Shown: positions 52,501-63,319 of the stretch, piece after piece
How positions within the stretch are numbered: the stretch's first letter is position 1
How the letters are laid out: every line of letters begins with the position of its first letter
Notes under the pieces: model-generated
What the model was told of the DNA's origin: nothing
The model's input: only the letters and a program-made list of their open reading frames with translations
The model's database searches: none
Source: Tubulanus polymorphus
Taxonomy: Eukaryota > Nemertea > Palaeonemertea > Tubulaniformes > Tubulanidae
Length of the DNA: 64,000 nt
Assembly: GCF_964204645.1 (NCBI RefSeq)
Contig: NC_134029.1
Location: forward strand, 12,388,850 to 12,452,849
Direction of reading: 5' to 3'
Position numbers and translations under genes: made by a program

Positions 52501-52986
52501 TATAGCTGCAAAGCAGCGATAACGGGTTTTCTGCACAGTCTTTGAATCCTGTTCAATGGTTAATACAGTTTTATAAGAGGAAGCTCGACAAACAGTCAAT
52601 TAGACCTTCTTGAAACCATGGACAACTGAACCAGATGTCCTATTTGACTCTGGAAAATCGACTGTTAGGCGATAATTACTCTTTATGATTTCGACAAAGC
52701 ATTTAATAAGGTACAACATCAGCCATTACTAAACAAGGCTTTTAGGAAACAGTATCAATGATAGGTTGCCGAAATGGCTCAGCATTATCTCTCAACGAAA
52801 ACTTGTAGCCGAAATCAACGGAACGCTTCATCTTGGATTAAGTCGGTCTAACTAGTCGAGTCACGCAAGGTAGTATCCTAAGTTGTCTTCTGTTTAATGT
52901 CCTGACAAATGACATACACAGAAATCCAAAATATACAGACCGAGTAAATTTCCAAAACGACCTTAACACGCTGTTCGACCAAAAAA
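52501..52986 (+). pseudogene. RT fragment repeat, copy 4
   Basis: Long version like 43319, with the ACAGTTTTATAAGAGGAAGC block. Confidence 0.75.
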
Positions 52987-53486
52987 CTTAATGATCCGAC
53001 AAGAAAATCTTGTAGTCTTTTTGTTTGAACCAAAACTTTTCTTCATTCTGAAAGCTTTGTTATTGTTGAAATGAAAAACTTTTTGTCCCGGCAAAAAAAT
53101 TTGGTTGAGCGAAAACAATTTTTTCGAACGAATGTTTGAATGAAAACAATTCTGTTCGGTTGAACGAAATACTTAATACTTTTGGTTCGAAGGAAAAACT
53201 TTTTACAATATACTCGTTCGAACGAAAAACTTAATGTTCTGAAAAGAAAATTCTGATTAAATTCAAACGATTATGTTCAATCGAACAATTGTTCGAACAA
53301 AAAACCTTTCGTTTGGACAAAAAAAAGTTTGTTCAACTTTGTTCTAACGTTTTTTTCGAATTGGTTCAAGCGAACAGAATATTATTGGTTGAAACGAAAT
53401 AAATTTTGTTCCGACAAAAGAATTTTCAAGCGAAAGGTCTTTTGAACGAAAAAAAAGATATTTCTGGGGCTCTGCAGTAACTTAAA
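52987..53486. repeat. Block U2, copy 2
   Basis: Same TTCGAACGAAAA-rich block as at 43807. Confidence 0.7.
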
Positions 53487-53810
53487 GCCGGACGTAGGTC
53501 AGCCTTGTGACGCGATGCGATCCTCGCGTTGCATCGCAAGTTTCGGTGCAAGTCGGTTGCGATACGATTGTCAGCGACTGTGTGCGACTAGTTTCTGCCA
53601 GTCGCAAGAGCGCGTCGGTTGGTTGTGACAGTCGTGTCGCGTCGCAGAAAGTAGAACACGTGCGACTCCTTGTGACTGGCGTTGCTGAAAGTCCAACCCG
53701 TCGCAAGGGAGCGTAGGTCGATGAGTCGTTGCGACACAATCGTCGCTGGCGGTCGCAGTGAGGCGTCGCAGTGAATCACAAGCCGTCGCAAGGCCGACCT
53801 ACGCCCTGCT
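53487..53810. mobile_element. MITE-like element U3, copy 2
   Basis: Ends GCCGGACGTAGGTCAGCCTT / AAGGCCGACCTACGCCCTGC, flanked by TTAAA on both sides. Same interior as copy 1. Confidence 0.65.
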
Positions 53811-55231
53811 TAAATCATAAGAAATTAATGAAATAACAGTTTCAAAAACTCAAATGAAAAGTCTGGCTTATAAAGCTGTCTGCGACGAAATTTTCAAAAA
53901 AATCTTCATTTTTGGCAATAAAATTGATAATTGTGATTGATCGTTGCAAGTCACAACCAGTTAAACACTAATTAACATGCATTTTAATAAATCTTGATTC
54001 CTCCTTTACAGTGAACTTAGCTTTAACCTAGTAGAGGCTACTAGCCTATGTAGGCCTATGTATATGCGTAGGCCTAAAATCTGGACAGATTGGTCGTAGG
54101 CCTATTGAATAACAACCCACCTAAATATCGTAAATTTTGTTTTGAAGTTCAATCCAATGAGTCCGTTAATAAACGCAACAATTATACTGTGTTTGTTTAG
54201 TAAAGCTCAGTACCGGTAGGCCTAAAGCCGCGTAAAACTCGATTAACACTTCAAGCGACACAGCGAACGATCTCCTTTCCCCCACAGCGAACGCTTACTC
54301 CGAATGTCAAGTGTGAGTCCAGCATACGGAAAGGAGTGTGTTATATACTTGTTTTTAGTAAATACCTTGTGCATTTGACAATGATCGGTATGTACTGTAG
54401 GAAATATAGAGTATTGATGGTATTGATATAGAGGTTGAAGCCCGCGGCCGAATAAAGTAATATATTCTTTTATTTTGATACCTCGTCGACATAACAGCTT
54501 TTCTCCGCTATATCTCTTCGGCGTGTTTAGTTTAGGCCTACGATTCCCCGGTACACTAAAGATTTATCTTAGTAATTACACGGTTAATTCGGTAAAGAAA
54601 AATAGGTATTGTTATACTAACTCCTTGAAACCCGCAGCCAAATCACTGGTAGTAATAAATTAATTTGTACTCGATTTGATTCTCATGATGAGGAGAAACT
54701 CGCAGCTGATCCCCGTAACGACGATGTACTAACACACGTCGATTCGTCGATGTTTACGGCTCGACAGTGCTTTTAAATCTAAAGTAGTAAATTTCCAGTG
54801 TATCGGTAATATGATTTGATGAGGAAAATGGGCTATTGTTAAAATCACTGTTTGAAGACCGCGACTGAATTTGAAGTCTGCGGCAATAAATTAGTTCATT
54901 TATACTTGAATTGATAATCGAAGTGACGGTCGGCCTGCGGGTTGATTTCGGGATGACGACTCGAAAAACATGTCGCCCCATTGAATGGGGCTAAATTTTC
55001 GATGTTTACGGCCCGACAGCGCTTTTGGAACGATGATTCGTGAAAAAACACGCGGGCTTTTTGTAGATCTCAGTGAGCTGAACGATATTATATGGATTTT
55101 ATATGAAACAGCGGTAAGGTAACAAAGCCTATGTTCTTTTGGTAAAAATAGTGTGGAAGAAAATAATAATAATAATAATCACGCGGATATCAATAGGGTT
55201 TTCTGTGAAATAACAGAAAACCCTAAATATA
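53811..55231. repeat. Linker and composite block U1, copy 4
   Basis: Repeats 44629-45832 with the longer end seen in copy 3. A small palindrome AATAGGGTTTTCTGTGAAAT ... AACAGAAAACCCTA (55191-55226) is an extra insertion just before the RT fragment. Confidence 0.65.
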
Positions 55232-55603
55232 GCTGCAAAGCAGCGATAACGGGTTTTCTGCACAGTCTTAGAATCCTGTTCAACAGTGGATTTCGACGAA
55301 GCATTTGATAAGGCGCAATATCAGCCATTACTAAACAGGCTATTAGGAAACAGTATCAATGATAGGTCGCCAAAATGGCTCAGCAGTTATCTCTGAACGA
55401 AAACTTGTAGCCGAAATCAACGGAACGCCTCATCTTGGAATAAGTCGGTCAAACTAGTGGAGTCACGCAAGGTAGTATCCTAAGTTGTCTTCTGTTTATT
55501 GTCCTGACAAATGACATACACAGTAATCCAACATATACCAGACCGAGTAAATTTCCAAATCGACCTTAACACGCTGTTCGACCAAAAAACTTAATGTTCC
55601 AAC
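55232..55603 (+). pseudogene. RT fragment repeat, copy 5
   Basis: Short version of the fragment, followed by U2. GGATTTCGACGAAGCATTTG marks motif A. Confidence 0.75.
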
Positions 55604-56140
55604 AAGAAAATCTTGTTCGAATGAAAATAATTCTGTTTGATCGAACAATACGCTTTTTGCTTGAACCAAAAATTTTCTTCATTCTGACAAAAAATGTGTT
55701 CGAATAAAAAGCTATGTTATTGTTGAAATGAAAAATTTTTAGTCCCGGCAAAAAAATTTGGTTGAGCGAAAACAATTTTTTCGAACGAATGTTTGAATGA
55801 AAACAATTCTGTTTGATTGAACGAAATACTTAATACTTTCGGTTCGGAGAAAAAACTGTTTTCAATATACTTGTTCGAACGAAAAACTTAATGTTCTGAC
55901 AAGAAAATTCTGTTCAAATTAAAACGATTCTGTTCAATTGAACGATTGTTCGAACGAAAAACCTTTCGTTTGGACAAAAAAAAGTTTGTTCAACTTTGTT
56001 CTTACGATTTTTTCAAATTGGTTCAATCGTATAGAATATTATTGGTTCGAACGAAATAAATTTTGTTCCGACGAAAGAATTTTCAAGCGAAAGGTCTTTT
56101 GAACGAAAAAAAAAGATATTTCCGGTGCTCCGCAGTAACT
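55604..56140. repeat. Block U2, copy 3 (without U3)
   Basis: TTCGAACGAAAA-rich block ending GCAGTAACTTAATTCATATT, i.e. an uninterrupted version of the junction where U3 sits in the other copies. Confidence 0.7.
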
Positions 56141-56149
56141 TAATTCATA

Positions 56150-56250
56150 TTCATGTCGAATTGATGCGATATATCGCGATATATCGACATAAATATGGCG
56201 ACTTGTCGAGTTGGAACGCGACAACTCGAGGCCCTTTATCGCTTCCGTAG
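56150..56250. repeat. Half of a CGATATATCGCGATATATCG element
   Basis: End piece of a small element family: GATATATCGCGATATATCGA, GGCGACTTGTCGAGTTGGAA and CTCGAGGCCCTTTATCGCTT. The inverse sequence starts at 56777, with 526 bp of unrelated DNA between them. Confidence 0.65.
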
Positions 56251-56776
56251 ATCTTTCATTAAGTAGGATCACTTGAATGATCGCTTTAATATCACAAAAA
56301 AAAAAAAAATAATCTGTGATCGATTGCCTCTAAGATGTCTTCTCTCCAAAAATCAAACTAACGACCAGGCAATCTCATAGGATCTACTGCTGACAACTGT
56401 CCTGGTGGCTGCCAAAAATTGAACTCCCTCTCTTTACTTGTTCCCCGACTTAACTAGTATCTCCCTCTACCAAGTTTCAACCACGTGATCTCTCCCTACC
56501 AAATTTAGTGTGGTTTCTACAGAATCTGCAGCCTCCATCAACCACTCTCCGCCTAGAAATATATTCCCAACCACCAACACTACATACCAAGTTTCTGAAT
56601 CATGTTTTCTGAACTATTCCCTTAGACTAAGATATTTCTTGTTTGCTTCGTTAAACCCAACTGTTCCCATTAAATCATTATTTTTTTTCCCAGACGTTAC
56701 TAATATTTATTTCATTATTTGGTTAACCCTAGTCAACTATCATCTGCCAAAATGACCTTAATATTCGACACTATAG
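56251..56776. other. Unassigned sequence between two inverted half-elements
   Basis: Includes an A15 run near 56297 and CT-rich text; a frame at 56510-56755 has no recognisable domain. Confidence 0.4.
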
Positions 56777-56999
56777 CTACGGAAGCGATAAGGGGCCTCG
56801 AGATGTCGCGTTCCAACTCGACAAGTCGCCATATTTTTGTCGACATACCACGATATATCGCGTCAAGTCGACATGAATATGTCAATATATCGTTACGTTT
56901 TGACGACATATTTCGTTTTCTCAACCATTTTCCTTGCGACAAGTCGACATATTCATGACGACTTGAAACTCAGTCGTCATATTACTGGCGTCCTCATCT
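56777..56999. mobile_element. Left part of a small inverted-repeat element, cut by BEL/Pao element 2
   Basis: Starts CTACGGAAGCGATAAGGGGC and runs into the left LTR at 57000. The right part is at 63320-63518, ending with the complement CCTTTATCGCTTCC. Together they form a MITE of about 420 bp. Confidence 0.7.
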
Positions 57000-57211
57000 T
57001 GTGATGGAGTGTCTATCACCACAGAGAGTTGACCAGATCCGAAGGAGTAAAGTCGAAGAGCGTGTTGTATTTTGTGAATCTAAACAGCATCTAACTTTAT
57101 TACTACAGTATAGGGTTACAGTATAGTACACATGGCGCGAAACAGCAACCAATCATATAAGAGAGACATCAACGAATCATATAAGAGAACCAACACATGT
57201 CGTTCTCGACA
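57000..57211 (-). repeat. 3' LTR of BEL/Pao element 2
   Basis: 212 bp, minus-strand reading TGTCGAGAACGACATG ... CCATCACA. Confidence 0.93.
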
Positions 57212-57746
57212 CTCCGGGGGCGGCGGTAAGCGCCGAATTTGAAAGTTTTCTCCAAGATAACATGTATCGCATTAAATTGAAAGATATTAATAATCACTAT
57301 ACTAAGTAATAGTTTCACGTATGAAATTGAATCGCCATAAGGGCTAGAAATAGGGACATTGCGTTGTGTTGAATAAATGAGTACATAAAGAATATTTCAT
57401 AATAAATGACTATCTATAGAAAGCAAGTTAACATCGTATCGAATAACATTTAAATTCATTAATCCGCTTTAAAGTAATAATAAGTAATTCCCAACACCAA
57501 GAGTGATTAAACAATATTTCAAGTCCTTTCCGGTAAAGAAAAGTTTCGAAGCGAACGCGTTATTTGTTTAAGATCGGAAACGATTAAAGTTCAGAAAACG
57601 CGTAAAAAACGATAACGTGTTTGACCTCGCGGCCGACGAAGAATTTAACGTAAACACGCATGCAGAATCACGTGATGTAAACATAGTCGAGTAAAAAGGC
57701 AATAATAGCCTACGCATCGGTTTCATACATATAATCCAGACAGAGT
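57212..57746 (-). other. Untranslated 3' region of BEL/Pao element 2
   Basis: 535 bp between the gag-pol stop and the 3' LTR. No further gene such as env is seen. The bases just before the LTR are GC-rich (CCGCCGCCCCCGGAG on the minus strand) and not a typical purine tract. Confidence 0.6.
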
Positions 57747-60700
57747 TCAGTCTTTTAATAATTTCGTCCAATTTCTAATCTTTCGCTGAGCGTTGGCTGC
57801 GGCCAGCCTGGTCGCACGCGTTTTCGGTTGATTTGTATCGGTATTCGTACCGGTATCCGATGAATCATCGACAGATTTCGTGTTAATTTCCAGCGGATAT
57901 AATTTCGATACGGGTCGGTTCGTACGGCCGGTACTTGTTCGAATATCCGCTGATCGCACAAGTCCATCGGCGCTAACGTTTAATTTCTCGACGAGTGCCA
58001 TACGCCAGTGTATTCGCTTCTTGTTGTCCCCGTGCACTAAAACAATGTCGCCAGTTTTTATTTTGTTTTCGAGTTTCCCGTTGAGTTTCGCACGTTCTCT
58101 GAGCGCTATCAAGTATTCACGGCTCCAACGTCGTTTGAACGAACTCAAAAGTTCTCGCAACGTTTGATTACGGCGTTGAATATCGGTATACGAAACGTTA
58201 AAGTCCTGATCATTTAGATCAATGTCCTCATACGGCAACAGAGTTAATTGGCGACCGCATAACAGTTGTGACGGGGATAACGGAAGAGGCTCGTCTTCCG
58301 TACTATACACATACGTGAGAGGTCGATCGTTGATCGTAGCCTCAATTTCACACAAGAGAGTTCGTAATTCATCGTCCGTGACGATGCTTCTACCGAGAAT
58401 CTTTCTGAGGCATTCTTTCGTTACGCCTACCATCCTTTCCCAGAATCCCCCGAACCAAGGGGCTCGTTTGGGAATGAATGTCCATCTAATTCGATTGTTC
58501 GCCATATATCTCGCGACGATCGGCGAATTGACGATTTCTTCTATCTCTACGCAAGATTTTAGAAAGTATGACCCGTTGTCACTGATCAGTTCATGCGGTA
58601 ACGATCTACGCGAAACGAATCTCCGGAATGCTCGAATAAACGCGGCATGTGTCATATTAATGACTGATTCGAGATGGACTGCTCGCGTGGTGGCGCATGT
58701 AAACAGACAAATGTAACGTTTATGGCGCTTGTCAGACGTGCCTCTGACCCAAATTTCACCTGAATAATCTACTCCGGTAACAGTAAAGGGCGGAGCATTC
58801 GTAACGCGCGAAACTGGAAGTGGCGGTGGTATAGGTCTGCAGTAGGCGGAGCCTCGTACTATAGCGCACGTAACACATTTCCTGAGAACTGATTTTACGA
58901 CTTGTCTAATTTTCGGTATCCAGTATCTTTGCCTGATAGCAGTAACAGTCCCGCCGATTCTTAAATGTTTACACCTCCTGTGGTGAAACAACACGATCAA
59001 ACGCGTAATATGGTGATCTGGTAAAAGAATTGGAAATTTGGCATCGTAGGGTAAAGACGAATTTTGCACACGACTGCCGCATCGAATAAGTCCCCTGTCA
59101 TCGATAAAGATTTTCAGTTGTTTGACCAGGTTACCGCGTTTGAGTTTCTGGTCTGTCAATTGATTCAATTCAGATCTAAAGTATGTTTTCTGTAAGTCCA
59201 TGACCCATTTGTTTTCTGCTGTTTTTATCTTATCGGCGGTGAGTTCCCCGCTAACCCGATCGGCTGGATTCCTCAGATTATGTAAATATCTGAGGAAATA
59301 AGCGGTAACACGCACGAGTTCGGTCAACGATCCATATTTTTCCGGATCAATGATCTTTAAGATACCCGCTTTTTCTAACTGTTCGTGTTGTATCGACATG
59401 GTAGTCTCGTCGACAGATTCATCAGTTTTAATTTCGTTATCGGCTTGAAATCGCGAGACTGGCCAATCGCCGACTTTCAACCAGTCGGGCCCGTGCCACC
59501 ATAGTGTTGAATTGGCCAGTTGATGAGTGGTTATACCGCGTGTTAGTAGATCCGCTGGATTATCTTGAGTCGGTACGTAATTCAATTCCACATCGAGATT
59601 GTCTAGCTTCAAGGAGTTTATCTCGTGCACCCGATTTTGAACGAAACACGGAAGTCGATTTTCACTCCTAGTCCTACTTAGGACTATCTCGCTATCGGAC
59701 CAGATAATCGCTTTGCTGAAATTGTAGCATGGATTGAGCGCATCGAATGAATATTTGATCAAACGGGCGCCGACGACGGCGGCCATTAGCTCGAGGCGCG
59801 GTAACGAGAGCTGTTTAACGGGTGCAACTCTGTTTTTCGCTATGACAAGCGCGGTTTTTTTCCCTTGACGTAGATAAACGGTGGCTCCGTAGCCACGTGA
59901 ACTCGCGTCCACAAAGCAATGTAACTCAGTATCGGTATCCTCCGACGGCGCAGAAAAATACTTCCGGTTAATCGTTATTTTTCTCGCATTTTGTAGATCT
60001 CGGTACAAAGTTTTCCAGTTATTGCTCACCTCGTCTGGTAATAATTCATCCCACGAGACATTCGCCTTCCATAATTCTTGGATGAATATTTTTGATTTGA
60101 TGTGAACCGGCGATAACAGTCCTAACGGATCATAGAGACTCGCCACGCTCCTGACGATTTCGCGCTTCGTAATAATTTCTGGTTCGCTATGCTCGATCGC
60201 TTGTTTGTATTTAAGCCTGTCCTGATTGACATCCCACAGGAGTCCTAGGTTGCTGACAACGTCATGTCCGTTCAATAAGTTGTCTTTACTCGCAATATGT
60301 CTGAGGTTTTCGTTGTTACTAGTCCACTCACATAGTTTAAATCCTGCATCGGACATCATCCGATTCGCGTTATGGTAATAATCGATCGCTGTCGATTCGT
60401 CTTTCACCGACGTAACGACGTTGTCTACGTATATGCTCGATTTCATGTCGTTAGCTACCGTGCTCTTATCTTTGTCCAAATGTGATTTTATGAGGGCATT
60501 GAGAATAAACGGCGAGCACGCTGCTCCGAATAATACAGATTTAAATTGATACGTAATGAATTTGCTTTCGGGGTCGTTTGGATCGCTTAGCCAGAAAAAT
60601 TTCGTGAATTTCCGGTCTGGCTCGGCTAGGCCCACTTGAAGGAAGGCCTTTTTGATGTCGCTACTAAGTCCAACGTCGCATGTACGAAAGTTCATCAAGA

Positions 60701-63086
60701 TCGAACCAAGATCGTTAAGCAGTAGCGGTCCTTTTTCCAGGCAGTCATTTAAACTCGGAGACTGACGCGTACGGAAGCTACAATCGTAGACGACGCGAAT
60801 TGGTGTTGTAGCTGAGTCTTTCTTCACCGAGTGGTGCGGTATATAATGCCCTTCGGATTCGTTTTCCTCGTGGATCGACTCGATGAATCCACGCGCTATT
60901 TGATCTTCGATAATTCGATCATAGATTTTTCGGGTATCGTTATTTAGTTTCCTGACCATCGCTCGCGTTCGGTTGGCTGTGTTCAGTCTATTGGTCGGTA
61001 ATGGAGGGTGTTCCGGCCTCCATGGTAGCTGCGCAACGTATTGGTTTCCCGCCATTTCGATACAATCCGTCGTGTAATTTTCAAACGTAAGTTCTTCGTT
61101 TATCGGGTGTTTTATCCCGAGTGTTTCGACTCTCCAAAAATTTTCGAGTTGGTCTCGTTCATGAGTATCATCGGTGAGGATAAAGTTCGCGTAGTCACGA
61201 CGGTCGTGACTCGAGTTTTTTAGCGGACCCGAAAGAAGATAACCGAGTTTTGACGCAACCGCTGTGGGGCCGTTGCCCCTGACGACTTTGTCCTCAACTA
61301 AGGACCAGTAGTAGTCGGATCCAATTAATAGAGCGATTTCGAACGATTCACGACCGCTAACAGGGTGCGCCAGTTTCAGACCCGATAGATAATGTAAATT
61401 ACGTGTATCTTTGATGTGATTACTCATAGGTGTCGTAATGTTCGATTTTACGAGTGCGCTTATCGGCACGTCTCCAGTTTCGGTTTTAATGGCTAACTTG
61501 ACCCGGTCGTATTTCCTTTGTTTAGATTTAGTATCTCCAAAGATCGAAAGATTCAGTATTTCGCTCGACTCCGGTTTCAAGTTTAATTTCACGGCTGTTT
61601 CCTCCGTGATCCATGTTCGGGTCGAGCCTTCATCAAACAATATGCTGACGGTCTCGGAGTTTTGATGTTTTTCATCAGTAATTTCAGCAACAGCTGTCTT
61701 TAAGACGACTGGCGTCGATACGGTGATTGAGTCTTGTGAATTTAGCACGCCGATGTACATTTGCCTGTCATCGCATCGCGGGTTCTGATCGTTATGACCA
61801 GCTGATTGTGGTTTTTTGCCGCATAGAGATGTATGGTGTTTATCTGAACATACGGAACAGCTATAGCGTGACCTGCAATCTCTGGCTTTGTGATTTTTTC
61901 TCAAACAATTTCGGCAGAGATTTTCTCTTTTCACTATATCCATCCGTTTTTCCAGAGTGTTATAGATCAGACAATCCCTTGATTTGTGGTCTTTCTTGCA
62001 GTAGTTACATTGAATTTTATAATTACGGTCTAGACGGCTTGTTTGATTTCGTTTTCTGTGATGAATTAATAATGACGTGTCTGTGGTTTCGTCTTCTGAA
62101 TCGCTGATGAGCACACTTTGAATGGCTTGTCCTGCTAGACCCGCTTGAATCTCTTTCTGTAACGCTTTCTTCAATTCAGTTAAATTCCATGCTGAATCAC
62201 CATGGTCGCGTGTGATCTGAGTTTTAATTCCCGATGGGAGTTTCTCGAATATGACTGGAATCAGGAGATCCCCATAGCTTTCCTCGGTCTTACCGAGCGA
62301 TTTTAGACCCCTGATATAGCCTTCCAGTTCATCGTAGAACTTTTTCATCTGTTGTACATTTTCGCGTGGTTTTGGCAATTCCCACAATGCCTTCATATAA
62401 ACGTTGATCAATTTATGAGTTTGTCCGTACCTGTTTTTCAAAAGTTCAATGGCTTCGACGTAGTTGTTATTGGTCAGTGATAAGCCCTCGACGCATCGGG
62501 CCGCTTCTCCGCTGAGTTGCGCACGAAGATACTGGAATTTTTGGATGTCGTCTAATCCGGTATCGTTGTGGATAGCTGATTCGAATGCATCTATAAAGCC
62601 GATCCATTGTAGTAAATCCCCGCTGAATGTCGGTAAATGTAACTTAGGTAGATTGACTTGCCTTGATTTGTTGTTAATCGGTTGATGAGTTGTCGTTGTC
62701 GTCGGTTTCGTGTCGTTATTGAACGTTTCAATAAAGAATCTATATCTTTGTATTTCGATAATCCGTTCGAATGCGAAATCATCTGCTTCTGCGATAGATG
62801 ATTGTAGATTTTCATCTGGCGTCAACGAAAGAATTGTTTGATCTAGTTCTTGTATGAGGTTTAGCTTTGTGACCGCTGATGATATGATTGCTACCAGATC
62901 TTGAACTTCGGCTAGGCCTACTTCTGTTGATCCGGATTGTAGGCTCTGGTAGACCTCTTCTGCACGATTGAGGTATTTAGATAACTGCCCTCGGTGGGCC
63001 AACCGAGATGCTGTAGGACGCTTCGTTTGGTCCATTTCGTTTTGACGCTCAGTTTCGTCATACGCATTTTCCGATGTCGTCGACAT
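57747..63086 (-). CDS. BEL/Pao gag-pol polyprotein, 1779 aa
   Basis: I place the start at the ATG 63086 (MSTTSENAYDETERQNEMDQ), just after the primer site; the frame is also open upstream into the LTR. Domains: gag/DUF1759 with LPKLHLPTFSGDLLQWIGF (about 150) and LLKNRYGQTHKL; three zinc knuckles (about 360-420: CNYC, CRNC, CSVC); aspartic protease LFDEGSTRTW (about 482); reverse transcriptase with AFLQVGL and IYVDNVVTS (about 885, YVDN instead of YVDD); RNase H with CFVDASSRGYGA (about 1054); integrase zinc part HHRRCKH...C..C; catalytic Asp in TGVDYSG (about 1435), Asp in ISDNGSYF (about 1502), Glu in GGFWERMV (about 1544); DUF5641-type C terminus. No stops or shifts. Confidence 0.95.
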   Translation of the reverse strand: MSTTSENAYDETERQNEMDQTKRPTASRLAHRGQLSKYLNRAEEVYQSLQSGSTEVGLAEVQDLVAIISSAVTKLNLIQELDQTILSLTPDENLQSSIAEADDFAFERIIEIQRYRFFIETFNNDTKPTTTTTHQPINNKSRQVNLPKLHLPTFSGDLLQWIGFIDAFESAIHNDTGLDDIQKFQYLRAQLSGEAARCVEGLSLTNNNYVEAIELLKNRYGQTHKLINVYMKALWELPKPRENVQQMKKFYDELEGYIRGLKSLGKTEESYGDLLIPVIFEKLPSGIKTQITRDHGDSAWNLTELKKALQKEIQAGLAGQAIQSVLISDSEDETTDTSLLIHHRKRNQTSRLDRNYKIQCNYCKKDHKSRDCLIYNTLEKRMDIVKRENLCRNCLRKNHKARDCRSRYSCSVCSDKHHTSLCGKKPQSAGHNDQNPRCDDRQMYIGVLNSQDSITVSTPVVLKTAVAEITDEKHQNSETVSILFDEGSTRTWITEETAVKLNLKPESSEILNLSIFGDTKSKQRKYDRVKLAIKTETGDVPISALVKSNITTPMSNHIKDTRNLHYLSGLKLAHPVSGRESFEIALLIGSDYYWSLVEDKVVRGNGPTAVASKLGYLLSGPLKNSSHDRRDYANFILTDDTHERDQLENFWRVETLGIKHPINEELTFENYTTDCIEMAGNQYVAQLPWRPEHPPLPTNRLNTANRTRAMVRKLNNDTRKIYDRIIEDQIARGFIESIHEENESEGHYIPHHSVKKDSATTPIRVVYDCSFRTRQSPSLNDCLEKGPLLLNDLGSILMNFRTCDVGLSSDIKKAFLQVGLAEPDRKFTKFFWLSDPNDPESKFITYQFKSVLFGAACSPFILNALIKSHLDKDKSTVANDMKSSIYVDNVVTSVKDESTAIDYYHNANRMMSDAGFKLCEWTSNNENLRHIASKDNLLNGHDVVSNLGLLWDVNQDRLKYKQAIEHSEPEIITKREIVRSVASLYDPLGLLSPVHIKSKIFIQELWKANVSWDELLPDEVSNNWKTLYRDLQNARKITINRKYFSAPSEDTDTELHCFVDASSRGYGATVYLRQGKKTALVIAKNRVAPVKQLSLPRLELMAAVVGARLIKYSFDALNPCYNFSKAIIWSDSEIVLSRTRSENRLPCFVQNRVHEINSLKLDNLDVELNYVPTQDNPADLLTRGITTHQLANSTLWWHGPDWLKVGDWPVSRFQADNEIKTDESVDETTMSIQHEQLEKAGILKIIDPEKYGSLTELVRVTAYFLRYLHNLRNPADRVSGELTADKIKTAENKWVMDLQKTYFRSELNQLTDQKLKRGNLVKQLKIFIDDRGLIRCGSRVQNSSLPYDAKFPILLPDHHITRLIVLFHHRRCKHLRIGGTVTAIRQRYWIPKIRQVVKSVLRKCVTCAIVRGSAYCRPIPPPLPVSRVTNAPPFTVTGVDYSGEIWVRGTSDKRHKRYICLFTCATTRAVHLESVINMTHAAFIRAFRRFVSRRSLPHELISDNGSYFLKSCVEIEEIVNSPIVARYMANNRIRWTFIPKRAPWFGGFWERMVGVTKECLRKILGRSIVTDDELRTLLCEIEATINDRPLTYVYSTEDEPLPLSPSQLLCGRQLTLLPYEDIDLNDQDFNVSYTDIQRRNQTLRELLSSFKRRWSREYLIALRERAKLNGKLENKIKTGDIVLVHGDNKKRIHWRMALVEKLNVSADGLVRSADIRTSTGRTNRPVSKLYPLEINTKSVDDSSDTGTNTDTNQPKTRATRLAAANAQRKIRNWTKLLKD

Positions 63087-63107
63087 AATCCTGGTCACGG
63101 CACCAAA

Positions 63108-63319
63108 TGTGATGGAGTGACTATCACCACAGAGAGTTGACCAGATCCGAAGGAGTAAAGTCGAAGAGCGTGTTGTATTTTGTGAATCTAAACAGCATCT
63201 AACTTTATTACTACAGTATAGGGTTACAGTATAGTACACATGGCGCGAAACAGCAACCAATCATATAAGAGAGACATCAACGAATCATATAAGAGAACCA
63301 ACACATGTCGTTCTCGACA
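63108..63319 (-). repeat. 5' LTR of BEL/Pao element 2
   Basis: 212 bp; followed on the minus strand by TTTGGTGCCGTGACC, a BEL-type primer-binding site. Confidence 0.93.

Larger units (their letters stand above)
57000..63319 (-). mobile_element. BEL/Pao LTR retrotransposon, apparently complete, TSD CATCT
   Basis: LTRs of 212 bp at 57000-57211 and 63108-63319 differ at one base that I can see (GTGTCTATC against GTGACTATC). CATCT flanks both sides (56995-56999, 63320-63324). On the minus strand the primer-binding site TGGTGCCGTGACCAGGAT follows the 5' LTR (ends near 63108). One uninterrupted gag-pol frame fills the inside. Near-identical LTRs and an open frame indicate recent insertion; it may still be competent. 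Confidence 0.95.

Noticed and set aside
57212-57746. Envelope gene in the BEL element 3' region
   Set aside because: Only 535 bp with no long frame; no env-like features.
58222-62107. Plus-strand frames under the BEL gag-pol gene
   Set aside because: Antisense shadows of the long minus-strand frame.
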